Assembly (NCBI GenBank): GCA_965662545.1
Contig: CBFIHZ010000006.1
Coordinates: forward strand, 1-64,000
Direction: 5' to 3'
From: CPC320 sp002684375
GTDB taxonomy: Bacteria; Pseudomonadota; Alphaproteobacteria; Rhodobacterales; Rhodobacteraceae
DNA: 64,000 nucleotides
Shown here: in pieces, positions 18,414 through 26,667 of the stretch
Layout of the letters: the number at the start of each line of letters is the position of its first letter
How positions within the stretch are numbered: the first letter of the stretch is position 1
Program-made: the position numbers and the translations under genes
Notes under the pieces: generated by a model
What the model was told of the DNA's origin: nothing
Databases searched by the model: none
What the model saw: the letters and a program-made list of their open reading frames with translations, nothing else

Positions 18414-18854
18414 ATGACAATCACAATCCGGCCTTTACAGGCAAGCGATAAATCCGATTGGCATCAGCTTTGGCAAGACTATCTGGCGTTCTACGACAGC
18501 GCCGTGACAGAAGATGTCTATGACACCACCTTTGAACGGCTGTTGTCTCCTCAGCACCCCAAACAGAACGCATTTATAGCGTTCGCGGAAAGCCATATGG
18601 TAGGTCTGGTGCATTATATCTATCACCCGCACAACTGGAAGCGTGAGGATGTATGCTATCTGCAAGATCTCTATGCTGTCCCTGAATATCGTGGACAGGG
18701 CGTGGGCCGCGCACTGATCGAAGCGGTTTATAAAACTGCCGATGCCAATGGCACACCAGCGGTCTATTGGCTGACCCAAGACTTCAATCAAACCGCTCGA
18801 CAGCTCTATGATCGTGTGGCAACCCTAACCCCGTTTATAAAGTATACCCGTTAG
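18414..18854 (+). CDS. GNAT family N-acetyltransferase
   Basis: A 146-residue acetyltransferase. LQDLYAVPEYRGQGVGRALIEAV (split here as YAVPEYRGQGVGRAL, about 87-101) holds the acetyl-CoA loop Q/R-x-x-G-x-G. The C-terminal QTARQLYDRVATLTPFIKY is the typical final strand-helix. ATG at 18414 has GGGGAGAGAAG directly upstream and is preferred over a GTG at 18399. It lies 18 bases before deoD on the same strand. The acceptor substrate is unknown; the sequence resembles diamine or small-amine acetyltransferases only in general outline. Confidence 0.85.
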   Translation: MTITIRPLQASDKSDWHQLWQDYLAFYDSAVTEDVYDTTFERLLSPQHPKQNAFIAFAESHMVGLVHYIYHPHNWKREDVCYLQDLYAVPEYRGQGVGRALIEAVYKTADANGTPAVYWLTQDFNQTARQLYDRVATLTPFIKYTR

Positions 18855-18872
18855 ACAGATAGGACTTTTATC

Positions 18873-19583
18873 ATGACAATTCATATCGGTGCCAACCCCG
18901 GAGATATCGCCGAAACCGTCCTGCTGCCGGGTGACCCTTACCGCGCAAAATGGGCAGCCGAGACGTTTCTTTCCGAAGTGCGCCAGATTAATAATGTGCG
19001 CGGTATGCTAGGATTTACCGGGTTATGGAACACGCACCCGGTGACAATTCAAGGCTCGGGCATGGGGATGCCGTCGTTGTCGATCTATGTCAACGAATTG
19101 ATCCGTGACTATGGCGCCAAGACGCTGATCCGGGTCGGCTCTTGCGGCGCGATGCAGAAAAATATTGCCGTGCGCGACATTATCATTGCAATGACAGCCA
19201 GTACCTTGTCGACGCCGTCCAGAGGCATCTTTAAAGAGCTGAATTTTGCTCCCTGCGCCGACTGGGCGCTGCTGCGCGCAGCGGTGGCTGCCGCAGAAAA
19301 GACCACAAACCCGCTTCATGTCGGTGGGATCTATTCATCAGATGTGTTCTATGACGAACGGCCAGATCTGAACGAACAGATGACCCGCCATGGCATTCTT
19401 GCCGTTGAAATGGAGGCCGCTGAGCTCTACAATCTCGCAGCGCGCCACGGCGTGCGCGCGCTTGCCGTTCTCACCGTCAGCGATCATCTGATCACCGGCG
19501 ATGCTCTGCCTTCAGATCAACGCGAACAAAGCTTTGGTGATATGATCGAAATCGCCCTAGCAGCAGCTTTTTCCAATGGGTGA
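18873..19583 (+). CDS. deoD: Purine nucleoside phosphorylase DeoD-type
   Basis: A 236-residue hexameric-type (NP-I) phosphorylase that splits purine (deoxy)ribonucleosides with phosphate to base and ribose 1-phosphate. [11 protein letters not shown] (about 17-27) binds phosphate, [10 protein letters not shown] (about 86-95) follows, VEMEAAELY contacts ribose and [10 protein letters not shown] contains the catalytic aspartate (about 205). Length matches E. coli DeoD. It may use nucleosides brought in by the BMP-type transporter, but the genes are far apart. It probably shares an mRNA with the preceding acetyltransferase. Confidence 0.95.
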   Translation: MTIHIGANPGDIAETVLLPGDPYRAKWAAETFLSEVRQINNVRGMLGFTGLWNTHPVTIQGSGMGMPSLSIYVNELIRDYGAKTLIRVGSCGAMQKNIAVRDIIIAMTASTLSTPSRGIFKELNFAPCADWALLRAAVAAAEKTTNPLHVGGIYSSDVFYDERPDLNEQMTRHGILAVEMEAAELYNLAARHGVRALAVLTVSDHLITGDALPSDQREQSFGDMIEIALAAAFSNG

Positions 19584-19624
19584 CAGCCCTAAAGTGCGAG
19601 GCCACGATGCCGGATAAACACCCA

Positions 19625-19640
19625 AGGTATGAAAATACCT
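19625..19640. other. Short hairpin after deoD
   Basis: AGGTAT and ATACCT form a perfect six-base stem closed by a GAAA tetraloop, 42 bases after the deoD stop. There is no T-tract, so it is not a standard terminator; it may protect or end the transcript between the convergent deoD and DUF1989 genes. Confidence 0.3.
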
Positions 19641-19684
19641 CGCGTACGGCTTATCTATCACCTTAAACACAGGCCCCTAATCGA

Positions 19685-20449
19685 TTAATTCCCGCCAGAG
19701 TGACTTTGATCATAACTATTTAGCGCAGGCGGCACCCAATCCGCCAGTTGGCCTTCTTGTGGGGCAAACACTTCGATCAACAACGGATGACATTTGGCAG
19801 TATCGCTAGAGTGCTTTGCCGAACAATCCCCCCCCGGACAGGCACTGAGCGCTCCTAACAGATCGACTTCAGCAAAAAATTCGAGATAGTCGCCGGGCCT
19901 AACCGGGCTCGCCTTCATGAAATACTGGCCAGTATCGCGGGTAAAACCAGTGCACATGAACACGTTGAGAACATCATGCACATGCGGCTCGGCCTGCGAG
20001 AGCGACATGCCAGTTTCAGCCGCCAAAGCCCTTGTAAGATTGGAATGGCAACACTGGTGGTACTGCCCCCCCGATAATAGTGCATTGGTATAGGGGTCAC
20101 ACCGCGTGCCAATCACATCATGCACTGAACCGCCAAATTGATCGATCCCGTACCAGCTCAGGCTATCATGAATGATTGTCGCCATCGGGCGCAAATAGGG
20201 AAAACTACTCCACATGCGCTGGCCGGTGGTAATATGGGTCCCGTGAAGGGCGCGGGTTTTGCCGGAATAAAATCGCTCGGACAAGTTATCGGCGTGCCAC
20301 AGATTAAGGTCGCCAACCTGAGGTCCTTCAAGAGAGGAAATACGGAAAATCTGACCAGCAGAAACCCGAAAGCATGCCGCATCTCGCGGCGGCACCACGG
20401 TTTGCGTTATTCTAGTGGCGCTCGACGCGACCCGCCGATACAGTACCAT
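19685..20449 (-). CDS. DUF1989 (urea carboxylase-associated) family protein
   Basis: A 254-residue protein of the DUF1989 family, members of which accompany urea carboxylase or act on guanidine and carbamoyl compounds. Visible family features are VGDLNLWHADNLSERF (about 46-61), a cluster GTRCDPYTNALL and QYHQCCHSNL, HVHDVLNVFM and the C-terminal SACPGGDCSAKH, which together supply Cys/His ligands likely to hold zinc. ATG at 20449 is used; a TTG at 20464 could add five residues. It stands alone with no urea carboxylase nearby, so the substrate is unknown. It lies downstream of sdhB on the same strand, 100 bases away. Confidence 0.75.
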   Translation of the reverse strand: MVLYRRVASSATRITQTVVPPRDAACFRVSAGQIFRISSLEGPQVGDLNLWHADNLSERFYSGKTRALHGTHITTGQRMWSSFPYLRPMATIIHDSLSWYGIDQFGGSVHDVIGTRCDPYTNALLSGGQYHQCCHSNLTRALAAETGMSLSQAEPHVHDVLNVFMCTGFTRDTGQYFMKASPVRPGDYLEFFAEVDLLGALSACPGGDCSAKHSSDTAKCHPLLIEVFAPQEGQLADWVPPALNSYDQSHSGGN

Positions 20450-20485
20450 ATCAGGCTGTGGCAAGCCCTGTGTGGGATAGCAGAT

Positions 20486-20538
20486 AACCGGCGCGACAGA
20501 GCGCCTGTGCTCTGCATCCAGAGGTGCAGAGGCCGGTT
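20486..20538. other. Three-way-junction stem-loop between sdhB and DUF1989 gene
   Basis: An outer stem AACCGGC (20486-20492) with GCCGGTT (20532-20538) encloses a perfect seven-base hairpin CTCTGCA (20510-20516) with TGCAGAG (20525-20531) and a smaller ACAG/CTGT hairpin (20496-20499 with 20505-20508). The second hairpin abuts the outer stem with no spacer. It begins 12 bases after the sdhB stop. No T-tract follows in either direction. Confidence 0.5.
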
Positions 20539-20549
20539 TATGGCCGTCC

Positions 20550-21329
20550 TCAGACAGTGCGTTCCACCATCATTTTCTTAATTTCGGCAATTGCTTTCGC
20601 AGGATTAAGCCCCTTGGGACAAGTCTGAGTGCAGTTCATAATAGTGTGACAGCGATACAGCTTAAACGGGTCCTCCAGTTGGTCCAACCGCTGACCCGTA
20701 GATTCGTCACGGCTGTCGATAATCCAACGATAAGCATGCAGTAATGCAGCCGGTCCAAGGTAGCGATCACCATTCCACCAATAAGATGGGCAGCTGGTAG
20801 AGCATGATGCGCACATCACACATTCATACAACCCATCCAATTTCTTGCGGTCATCAATCGATTGACGCCATTCTTTGGCCGGCCGATTGGTCTTGGTCTC
20901 CAGCCAAGGCATGATCGAGGCGTGCTGCGCATAAAAATGAGTCAGATCCGGAATCAGATCCTTAATCACCTCCATATGCGGCAAGGGATAAATTTTAACA
21001 TCGCCCTTCACCTCAGCCATGCCATACAAACAGGCCAATGTGTTGATACCATCGATGTTCATCGCACAGGACCCACAGATGCCTTCCCGGCACGACCGGC
21101 GGAAGGTCAGCGTCGGATCAATTTCATTCTTTATCTTGATCAACGCGTCCAGAACCATTGGACCGCATGTGTCCATATCAACGAAATACGTGTCCAACCG
21201 CGGATTTTTCCCATCATCGGGATTCCAGCGATAAATACTGAATTTACGCAAATTGGTCGCCCCCTCGGGCTTTGGCCAAGTTTTGCCAGTGGTCATGCGG
21301 CTGTTTTTGGGCAGTGTCAGTTGTACCAT
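20550..21329 (-). CDS. sdhB: Succinate dehydrogenase iron-sulfur subunit
   Basis: A 259-residue electron-transfer subunit of complex II at the cytoplasmic face of the inner membrane. The plant-type [2Fe-2S] ligands are C80, C85, C88 and C100 (within CREGICGSC and TLAC). The bacterial ferredoxin part carries [11 protein letters not shown] for [4Fe-4S] and [17 protein letters not shown] for the [3Fe-4S]/[4Fe-4S] ligands. Length is normal. It is the last gene of sdhCDAB, 12 bases after sdhA, in the order usual for the family here. Confidence 0.97.
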   Translation of the reverse strand: MVQLTLPKNSRMTTGKTWPKPEGATNLRKFSIYRWNPDDGKNPRLDTYFVDMDTCGPMVLDALIKIKNEIDPTLTFRRSCREGICGSCAMNIDGINTLACLYGMAEVKGDVKIYPLPHMEVIKDLIPDLTHFYAQHASIMPWLETKTNRPAKEWRQSIDDRKKLDGLYECVMCASCSTSCPSYWWNGDRYLGPAALLHAYRWIIDSRDESTGQRLDQLEDPFKLYRCHTIMNCTQTCPKGLNPAKAIAEIKKMMVERTV

Positions 21330-21341
21330 CGTCGTCTGTCC

Positions 21342-23147
21342 TTAATAAACCCGGGCCTTCGGAGCGATTTTCTTCAGATCAATCCCGCCCTCGTTATGAC
21401 TGGTCAGCGGATTCAAATGCACGCCACGGTAGCCCAAGCTTGCGGCTTGGCCCTTGAACCATACCAAAGAATGCTTACGCCAGTTCACATCGTCGCGGTC
21501 GGGATAATCCTCATGCGCATGCGCGCCCCGGCTTTCCTTACGTGCGGCCGCTGCGGTGATTGTGGCCACCGCGTTCGGCATCAGGTTTTCAAGCTCCAGC
21601 GTTTCCATCAAATCCGAATTCCATACCAGCGAGCGATCCGTCACTTGCAAATCGGACAGTTTTTCGGCGACCGAAACCATTTTCTCCCGTCCTTCTTCAA
21701 GCGTCGCATCGGTGCGGAAAACCGCAGCATCTGCCTGCATGGTCTTTTGCATTTCAAGCCGCAGATCGGCTGTTGGCACATGACCTTTTGCGTATCGAAT
21801 ACCGTCAAAGCGCGACAAGATACCCTGAATGGCCCGTGAGCTTGGTGTCGGAACGGCTGTTTTTGGATTCACCACCTCCGCTGCGCGAATAGCCGCAGCG
21901 CGGCCAAAGACCACCAAATCAATCAGCGAGTTCGATCCCAACCGGTTTGCACCGTGCACCGAAGCGCATCCCGCCTCACCCACCGCCATCAGGCCGGGGG
22001 AAATTCCGTCCGGATTATCCTTGGTTGGAGCCAGAACTTCGCCCCAGTAATTGGTTGGGATGCCGCCCATATTGTAATGCACCGTTGGCAAAACCGGGAT
22101 CGGTTCTTTGGTCACATCAACGCCGGCAAACACCCGGGCTGACTCAGAAATGCCCGGCAGTCGTTCGGCCAAGGCTTCGGGCGGCAGATGACTGAGGTTC
22201 AAATGGATATGATCTCCCTCAGCGCCAATTCCGCGACCTTCGCGTATTTCCATTGTCATACAGCGCGAAACAACGTCGCGACTGGCCAGATCTTTGTAGG
22301 TCGGCGCATAGCGTTCCATGAACCGCTCGCCCTCGGAATTTGTCAAATACCCGCCCTCGCCGCGGGCGCCTTCAGTGATCAAACAGCCAGCACCGTAAAT
22401 ACCGGTCGGGTGGAACTGCACAAACTCCATATCCTGCAAAGGCAAACCGACCCGTGCTGTCATCCCACCACCATCGCCGGTACAAGTATGCGCCGAGGTC
22501 GCCGAAAAATAGGCCCGCCCACAGCCCCCGGTTGCTAGCACCACCATTTTTGCCGCAAACAGATGCAATGTGCCGTCATCCAGTTTCCAGCACATAACAC
22601 CCTGACAAACCCCGTCATCCGACATCACCAGATCAATGGCAAAGTACTCAATGTAAAACTCAGCGTTGTTTTTCAAAGATTGCCCATACAGCGTGTGCAA
22701 AATTGCGTGTCCTGTCCGGTCTGCAGCGGCACAGGTGCGTTGCACGGGCGGACCTTCGCCAAATTCTGTCGTGTGTCCACCAAAAGGGCGTTGATAGATT
22801 TTACCTGCTTCGGTGCGCGAAAACGGCACGCCGTAATGTTCCAACTCATAGACCGCTTTTGGCGCCTCGCGGGCCAGATATTCCATCGCATCGGTATCGC
22901 CCAGCCAGTCAGATCCCTTGACCGTATCATACATGTGCCATTGCCAGTTATCAGGGCCCATGTTTGCCAATGAAGCGGCAATGCCTCCCTGTGCCGCCAC
23001 TGTGTGTGAGCGGGTTGGAAAAACTTTAGTCACGCAGGCAGTGCGCAGGCCTTGTTCGGCCATACCAAGCGTCGCGCGCAGACCGGCGCCGCCAGCGCCG
23101 ACGACAACGACGTCATATTCATGTGTTTCATATTCGTAAGCAGCCAT
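21342..23147 (-). CDS. sdhA: Succinate dehydrogenase flavoprotein subunit
   Basis: A 601-residue catalytic subunit that oxidises succinate to fumarate with covalent [18 protein letters not shown] (about 15-29) is the dinucleotide-binding loop, [15 protein letters not shown] (about 46-60) contains the histidine that bonds FAD, and [12 protein letters not shown] and HPTGIYG are active-site segments. The C-terminal [15 protein letters not shown] and RVY end are typical. It follows sdhD by 15 bases in one operon and feeds electrons to SdhB. Confidence 0.97.
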   Translation of the reverse strand: MAAYEYETHEYDVVVVGAGGAGLRATLGMAEQGLRTACVTKVFPTRSHTVAAQGGIAASLANMGPDNWQWHMYDTVKGSDWLGDTDAMEYLAREAPKAVYELEHYGVPFSRTEAGKIYQRPFGGHTTEFGEGPPVQRTCAAADRTGHAILHTLYGQSLKNNAEFYIEYFAIDLVMSDDGVCQGVMCWKLDDGTLHLFAAKMVVLATGGCGRAYFSATSAHTCTGDGGGMTARVGLPLQDMEFVQFHPTGIYGAGCLITEGARGEGGYLTNSEGERFMERYAPTYKDLASRDVVSRCMTMEIREGRGIGAEGDHIHLNLSHLPPEALAERLPGISESARVFAGVDVTKEPIPVLPTVHYNMGGIPTNYWGEVLAPTKDNPDGISPGLMAVGEAGCASVHGANRLGSNSLIDLVVFGRAAAIRAAEVVNPKTAVPTPSSRAIQGILSRFDGIRYAKGHVPTADLRLEMQKTMQADAAVFRTDATLEEGREKMVSVAEKLSDLQVTDRSLVWNSDLMETLELENLMPNAVATITAAAARKESRGAHAHEDYPDRDDVNWRKHSLVWFKGQAASLGYRGVHLNPLTSHNEGGIDLKKIAPKARVY

Positions 23148-23162
23148 AGTTTTGCTCCGATC

Positions 23163-23534
23163 CTAAAGGGCGATTTTGGCGATAGCGAACAGACCAACCG
23201 CCATTGCAGCATAAGATAGGCAGGTCATTGCGATAATCCAGATTTTCTGTGCCATCCCGTGGACATAGTCCTCAATTAATACGTGGACACCTGACTTGAA
23301 GTGTTCAAACCCGACGATCAGTGTCAACGCCACCACGATCGCTGGAACTGGGCGGCTGAAAAATGCCACGACTTGATCATGGGGCTTGCCAAGCATCGCC
23401 CCGAACATAAACACAAACAGTGGAACGAGCAGCAAGAGAGCAACAGAGCTGGTTTTCATCGCCCAAAAATGCGCAGTACCGGTTTTGGCAGAACCCAGCC
23501 CGTCAACACGTTTGCGGTCGGTCAAATAACGCAT
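23163..23534 (-). CDS. sdhD: Succinate dehydrogenase membrane anchor subunit
   Basis: A 123-residue protein with three membrane helices (about 26-46, 58-76 and 100-120), the hydrophobic anchor that with SdhC holds heme b and the quinone site. The N-terminal MRYLTDRKRVDGLGSAKTGT is characteristic of alphaproteobacterial SdhD. The ATG at 23534 has GAGGGG upstream, lying over the sdhC stop; a longer frame starting at 23588 would overlap sdhC and is rejected. Helix two contains HFKSGVHVLIEDYVH with the heme-ligand histidine. Confidence 0.93.
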   Translation of the reverse strand: MRYLTDRKRVDGLGSAKTGTAHFWAMKTSSVALLLLVPLFVFMFGAMLGKPHDQVVAFFSRPVPAIVVALTLIVGFEHFKSGVHVLIEDYVHGMAQKIWIIAMTCLSYAAMAVGLFAIAKIAL

Positions 23535-23544
23535 CAGTTTCCCC

Positions 23545-23937
23545 TCACAACGACACAATAATAAGCGCGCTGACCGCAGTGAGGCCAAACGACCCGTAAA
23601 CCACAGCCCAGCCCAGTTTATGAGCTGTTGCCAATTCTAACCCGACCCCATTGTCCCAGATCAAATGCCGAACGCCAGCCAAAGTATGATACCAAATCGC
23701 CCAGAGTGAACCAAACATAACCAAATCCCCCAACCAGCTGGTTACAATGGCGTCTGCGAAGGCGAAATATTCGGGGGAAGTTGCCGCCGCAACAAACCAC
23801 CAAACCACAAGCAAAGCCCCCACCAGCAAGGCGTTGCCAGTAATCCGCGTCAGTATCGACGAAATAGACGTCAATTGGGGGCGATAAATCGTCAAGTGAG
23901 GCGATAGTGGTCGCGCGGGCTTTTTAGTCTCAGCCAT
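23545..23937 (-). CDS. sdhC: Succinate dehydrogenase cytochrome b556 subunit
   Basis: A 130-residue membrane subunit with three helices. SPHLTIYRPQLTSISSI (about 12-28) is the family signature at the quinone site and WYHTLAGVRHLIWD (about 79-92) contains the histidine ligand of heme b. It is the first gene of sdhCDAB. The paired TGTGATCACA sites begin 112 bases upstream of its start codon, making this the likely regulated promoter of the operon. Confidence 0.95.
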   Translation of the reverse strand: MAETKKPARPLSPHLTIYRPQLTSISSILTRITGNALLVGALLVVWWFVAAATSPEYFAFADAIVTSWLGDLVMFGSLWAIWYHTLAGVRHLIWDNGVGLELATAHKLGWAVVYGSFGLTAVSALIIVSL

Positions 23938-24048
23938 CCGAAAATCCTTGAATTTCTACACGTGTCTTTTAGCGGTATTTTCACCCGAGTCACGGACATC
24001 CCCGAAATAATCGTATTTTTTGGTCAAAAATATAATTTAAATTCAATT

Positions 24049-24079
24049 TGTGATCACACTATTAATAGGTGTGATCACA
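24049..24079. promoter_or_regulatory. Paired TGTGATCACA operators before sdhC
   Basis: Two perfect ten-base palindromes TGTGATCACA at 24049-24058 and 24070-24079 have centres exactly 21 bp apart, two helical turns, placing both on one face of the helix. The outer flanks are also symmetrical (TT at one end, AA at the other). The near edge is 112 bases from the sdhC start. The same pair with the same spacing occurs 108 bases before sucC. Confidence 0.75.
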
Positions 24080-24241
24080 ACTTTTGACCGTCTCACAATA
24101 AATCGTTGCAAAACTTATTTCCTATAAAATTAATAAGGATTTATGAAAATGGGGAAGCAGAAAGAAAAAATAATCCATCTGCTGGGCCAGTCGAAAGATA
24201 TCTTGCCGAAAAAACCGTCTGTCTTAATTTATAAATTGGTT

Positions 24242-24251
24242 TGTGATCACA
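24242..24251. promoter_or_regulatory. Third TGTGATCACA palindrome upstream of sdhC
   Basis: A single perfect copy, 172 bp from the nearer member of the pair and 305 bases from the sdhC start. It could be an auxiliary site for looping, or serve a transcript I do not see. Confidence 0.55.
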
Positions 24252-24314
24252 TTATTTTCCTCAAAATAACAAAAGACGGTGAAAGGGCTGCTAGAACTGG
24301 TAGAAAGTCAGGGT

Positions 24315-25346
24315 TCAGCTTGGAATCAACGCCCAATAATCAAGATCGAGCAAGGTATCGGCGTGGTACTTGCCATCCTGTCCGCGCAATTCAAACGGAG
24401 CACAGCCTTTCGTAGCCACCAGGCGCAGCCGCAAAGCGCCTATCCCCGGCGCCACAATCTCAGCCTTATCTAATACCTCAGACCATGCGCGCACCGTATC
24501 CCCGCCAAAGCACGGGTTGGCATGCACGCCTGCATTTAGCCCGACGATCATCTGCGCATTTGCCAGCCCGTTGAACGACAGCGCACGCGCCAGTGACATT
24601 ACGTGGCCACCATAGATAAGGCGTTTGCCATCCGGCCGTACTGTGGCGTCAAAATGAACTTTGGCGGTGTTTTGCCAAAGCCGCGTCGCCATCATGTGTT
24701 CTGCATCTTCAATCGTGACACCATCAATATGGTCTATCTTTTCCCCAATTTGATAATCGCTCCAGCGATGCGGCTCACCGGCTTGAGCAAAATCATAGCG
24801 GCTAAAATTTAAACCCTGCGGCACATGTAATTGCGTGGGCAATAACGTAGTATCCAACTGCGGTATCACTGTTTTTGGCGCATCAGCGTCATGGTTTCTT
24901 TTGCGCACCATAACCCAACGGACATACTCTAAAACGACCATGTTATGTTGATTCTTACCCTGAGTGCGCACATAAACCACTCCGGTTTTACCGTTAGAAT
25001 TCTGTTTCAGGCCAATAACTTCAGACTGAGACCGCAAAGTATCGCCAACATAAACCGGCCCCAGCCAGCGGCCAGCGGCATAGCCCAGATTGGCCACCGC
25101 ATTCAAAGAGACATCGGGCACTGTTTTACCGAACACCAAATGAAACGCTGCTAGATCATCCAAGGGGGCCGAGGGCAATCCACACGCACGGGCAAATTGA
25201 TCCGATGAATAAAGCGCGTGCCGTGCAGGATACAACGCATGATACAAGGCCCGTTCGCCCCCTGACACCGTCCGCGGCACAGCATGATCGATCACCTGAC
25301 CAATGCTGTAATCCTCAAAAAAACGTCCGCGGTTGGTTTTAAGCAT
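24315..25346 (-). CDS. mch: Mesaconyl-CoA hydratase (beta-methylmalyl-CoA dehydratase)
   Basis: A 343-residue double-hotdog MaoC-type enzyme that hydrates mesaconyl-C1-CoA to beta-methylmalyl-CoA in the ethylmalonyl-CoA pathway. The N-terminal TNRGRFFEDYSIGQVIDHAV is diagnostic of this subgroup; the second half repeats the fold with YQIGEKIDHIDGVTIEDAEH and YGGHVMSLARALSFNGLAN. Length is about twice that of a single MaoC domain, as expected. It starts immediately after the DUF1737 stop (TAG ATG) and shares an operon with it and mcl2, in the order I know from R. sphaeroides next to sdh. Confidence 0.93.
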   Translation of the reverse strand: MLKTNRGRFFEDYSIGQVIDHAVPRTVSGGERALYHALYPARHALYSSDQFARACGLPSAPLDDLAAFHLVFGKTVPDVSLNAVANLGYAAGRWLGPVYVGDTLRSQSEVIGLKQNSNGKTGVVYVRTQGKNQHNMVVLEYVRWVMVRKRNHDADAPKTVIPQLDTTLLPTQLHVPQGLNFSRYDFAQAGEPHRWSDYQIGEKIDHIDGVTIEDAEHMMATRLWQNTAKVHFDATVRPDGKRLIYGGHVMSLARALSFNGLANAQMIVGLNAGVHANPCFGGDTVRAWSEVLDKAEIVAPGIGALRLRLVATKGCAPFELRGQDGKYHADTLLDLDYWALIPS

Positions 25347-25550
25347 CTACTGATCCCTCAGCTTTAATTCAGGGCTGTAGTCCCCAACGACTTCTTTTAT
25401 GACCGCCTGCCCGCAACGCATAACATTGCTGGCGGGATCAAAAGTTTGGGTCGGACTGCCATATAGCTCCCAACCTTCGTCGAGAGCGCGAGAGACTTTG
25501 TGACAGAAGACGGATGTATCTTCTTCTGACAGGAATCGGTATAATTTCAT
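25347..25550 (-). CDS. DUF1737 domain protein
   Basis: A 67-residue protein starting MKLYRFLSEEDTSVFCHKV with GWELYGSPTQTFDPASN and CGQAVIKEV, a good match to the small DUF1737 family. Function is unknown. It sits between mcl2 and mch in what looks like one transcription unit, directly abutting mch, and the same placement occurs in relatives, so a role linked to C5 acyl-CoA metabolism is possible but unproved. Confidence 0.82.
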   Translation of the reverse strand: MKLYRFLSEEDTSVFCHKVSRALDEGWELYGSPTQTFDPASNVMRCGQAVIKEVVGDYSPELKLRDQ

Positions 25551-25598
25551 TGCCCTCTCCTTTGTGAGGCCCGCGCAGTCACCTCAAGCCTGTATGCA

Positions 25599-26474
25599 TT
25601 AAACACCAGCTTGCGCCGCAACGGCCTGTTTCGCAATAACATGCGCCTTGGCCAAAAGGCGCTGAGCAGTTTCAACATGCAGGTTTTCCACGATTGTACC
25701 ATCGACAACTGCGACGCCTTGGCCAGCATCTGAGGCTTGTTTAAATGCCTCTATCTGCCGTTGCGCCAGTGAAATTTCAGAGGCAGATGGCGCAAACACC
25801 TGATTGGCCAAACCTATCTGGGCGGGGTGGATTAAAGACTTACCATCAAAACCAAGATCGCGGCCCTGCTCGCATTCAAATTGCAGGCCCGCAGCGTCTT
25901 TAAATTGGTTATAGACCCCATCAATTGCAATAACCCCCTCGGCCCGGGCAGCTAAAAGCACAGTTTGTAATGCCATTATAAGTGGCAACCGATCGGCCCG
26001 AAAACGACAATTCAGCTCTTTGGCAAGATCGTTGCTGCCGACAACAAAACCAGCCGTGCGCGGATGCGCCGCAATGGATTGCGCATTCAACACGCCCAAC
26101 GGCGTTTCCAACATGGCCCAAATCGAGACAGAAGGTGCCAAGACATCGGCAAGGCGCTGTATCTCGTCCGGGCTATTCACTTTTGGCAGCAATATCGCGT
26201 CTGGGTCACAGTCGTCCAGCGCGGCAATATCGTCTTGCCACCACGGGGTATCCAAGCCGTTGATCCGCACGATCTGAACCCGCGCGCCATAGCCACCCTC
26301 GCTCAGCGCCGTGGCCAGGGTCTTGCGCGCTGCAGGCTTGGCCTCAGGCGTGACCGCGTCCTCCAGATCTAAAATGATCGCATCCACCGGCAGCGACCGC
26401 GCCTTTTCTAGTGCGCGTTGCTTTGATCCGGGTATGTATAAAACCGAACGGTAGGGGCGGGTATCTTCGGACAT
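25599..26474 (-). CDS. mcl2: (3S)-malyl-CoA thioesterase (CitE-like)
   Basis: A 291-residue TIM-barrel protein of the HpcH/HpaI-CitE family. YRSVLYIPGSKQRALEKA (about 8-25) is the N-terminal signature, ILDLEDAV (about 34-41) has the acidic Mg ligands, MLETPLG holds the second glutamate and GFDGKSLIHPAQI is the C-terminal CoA region. Its shortness and IPG start favour the thioesterase paralogue Mcl2 over the lyase Mcl1 (which is longer and starts with an FGPGSRP motif). Mcl2 hydrolyses malyl-CoA, driving glyoxylate plus acetyl-CoA to malate. ATG at 26474 has GAAAGGTG upstream and is preferred over 26513. Confidence 0.85.
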   Translation of the reverse strand: MSEDTRPYRSVLYIPGSKQRALEKARSLPVDAIILDLEDAVTPEAKPAARKTLATALSEGGYGARVQIVRINGLDTPWWQDDIAALDDCDPDAILLPKVNSPDEIQRLADVLAPSVSIWAMLETPLGVLNAQSIAAHPRTAGFVVGSNDLAKELNCRFRADRLPLIMALQTVLLAARAEGVIAIDGVYNQFKDAAGLQFECEQGRDLGFDGKSLIHPAQIGLANQVFAPSASEISLAQRQIEAFKQASDAGQGVAVVDGTIVENLHVETAQRLLAKAHVIAKQAVAAQAGV

Positions 26475-26667
26475 ATGGCACCTTTCGCAAGATTGTTGCG
26501 CCATAAGGGGCATTATTTGACGAAAAGTTCAAGGGCGATTTTGCTGCGCCGCAGAAATTTTGTTGGGTTCAAATCTGATTGTCGTCAAACACTTTCGCAC
26601 CTACTCTATTTGATAAATTCGAGGCCCACTTTATTTGTTTTTTAAATTTATTTTGAAAGAAGGCCTC

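Larger units (their letters stand above)
23938..24314. other. Long regulatory region upstream of sdhC
   Basis: This 377-base AT-rich gap lies between sdhC and the mch stop codon. It contains three TGTGATCACA palindromes (given separately) and a minus-strand AAGTTTTGCAA word at 24106-24116 resembling acyl-CoA regulator sites. A plus-strand frame from 24143 runs into mch antisense and has no family resemblance, so I do not call a gene. Confidence 0.6.

Noticed and set aside
20862..21839. Long plus-strand frame (325 codons) opposite sdhB-sdhA
   Set aside because: Antisense to the conserved Fe-S and flavin subunits, spans their junction and has no motif of its own.
24143..24415. A 90-codon plus-strand frame upstream of mch's end
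   Set aside because: It runs into mch antisense, has no family resemblance and its first part covers the sdhC regulatory region, so it is likely chance.
26560..26600. GGGTTCAAATCTGA resembling a tRNA T-arm upstream of fkbM
   Set aside because: No acceptor stem or anticodon arm can be folded around it.
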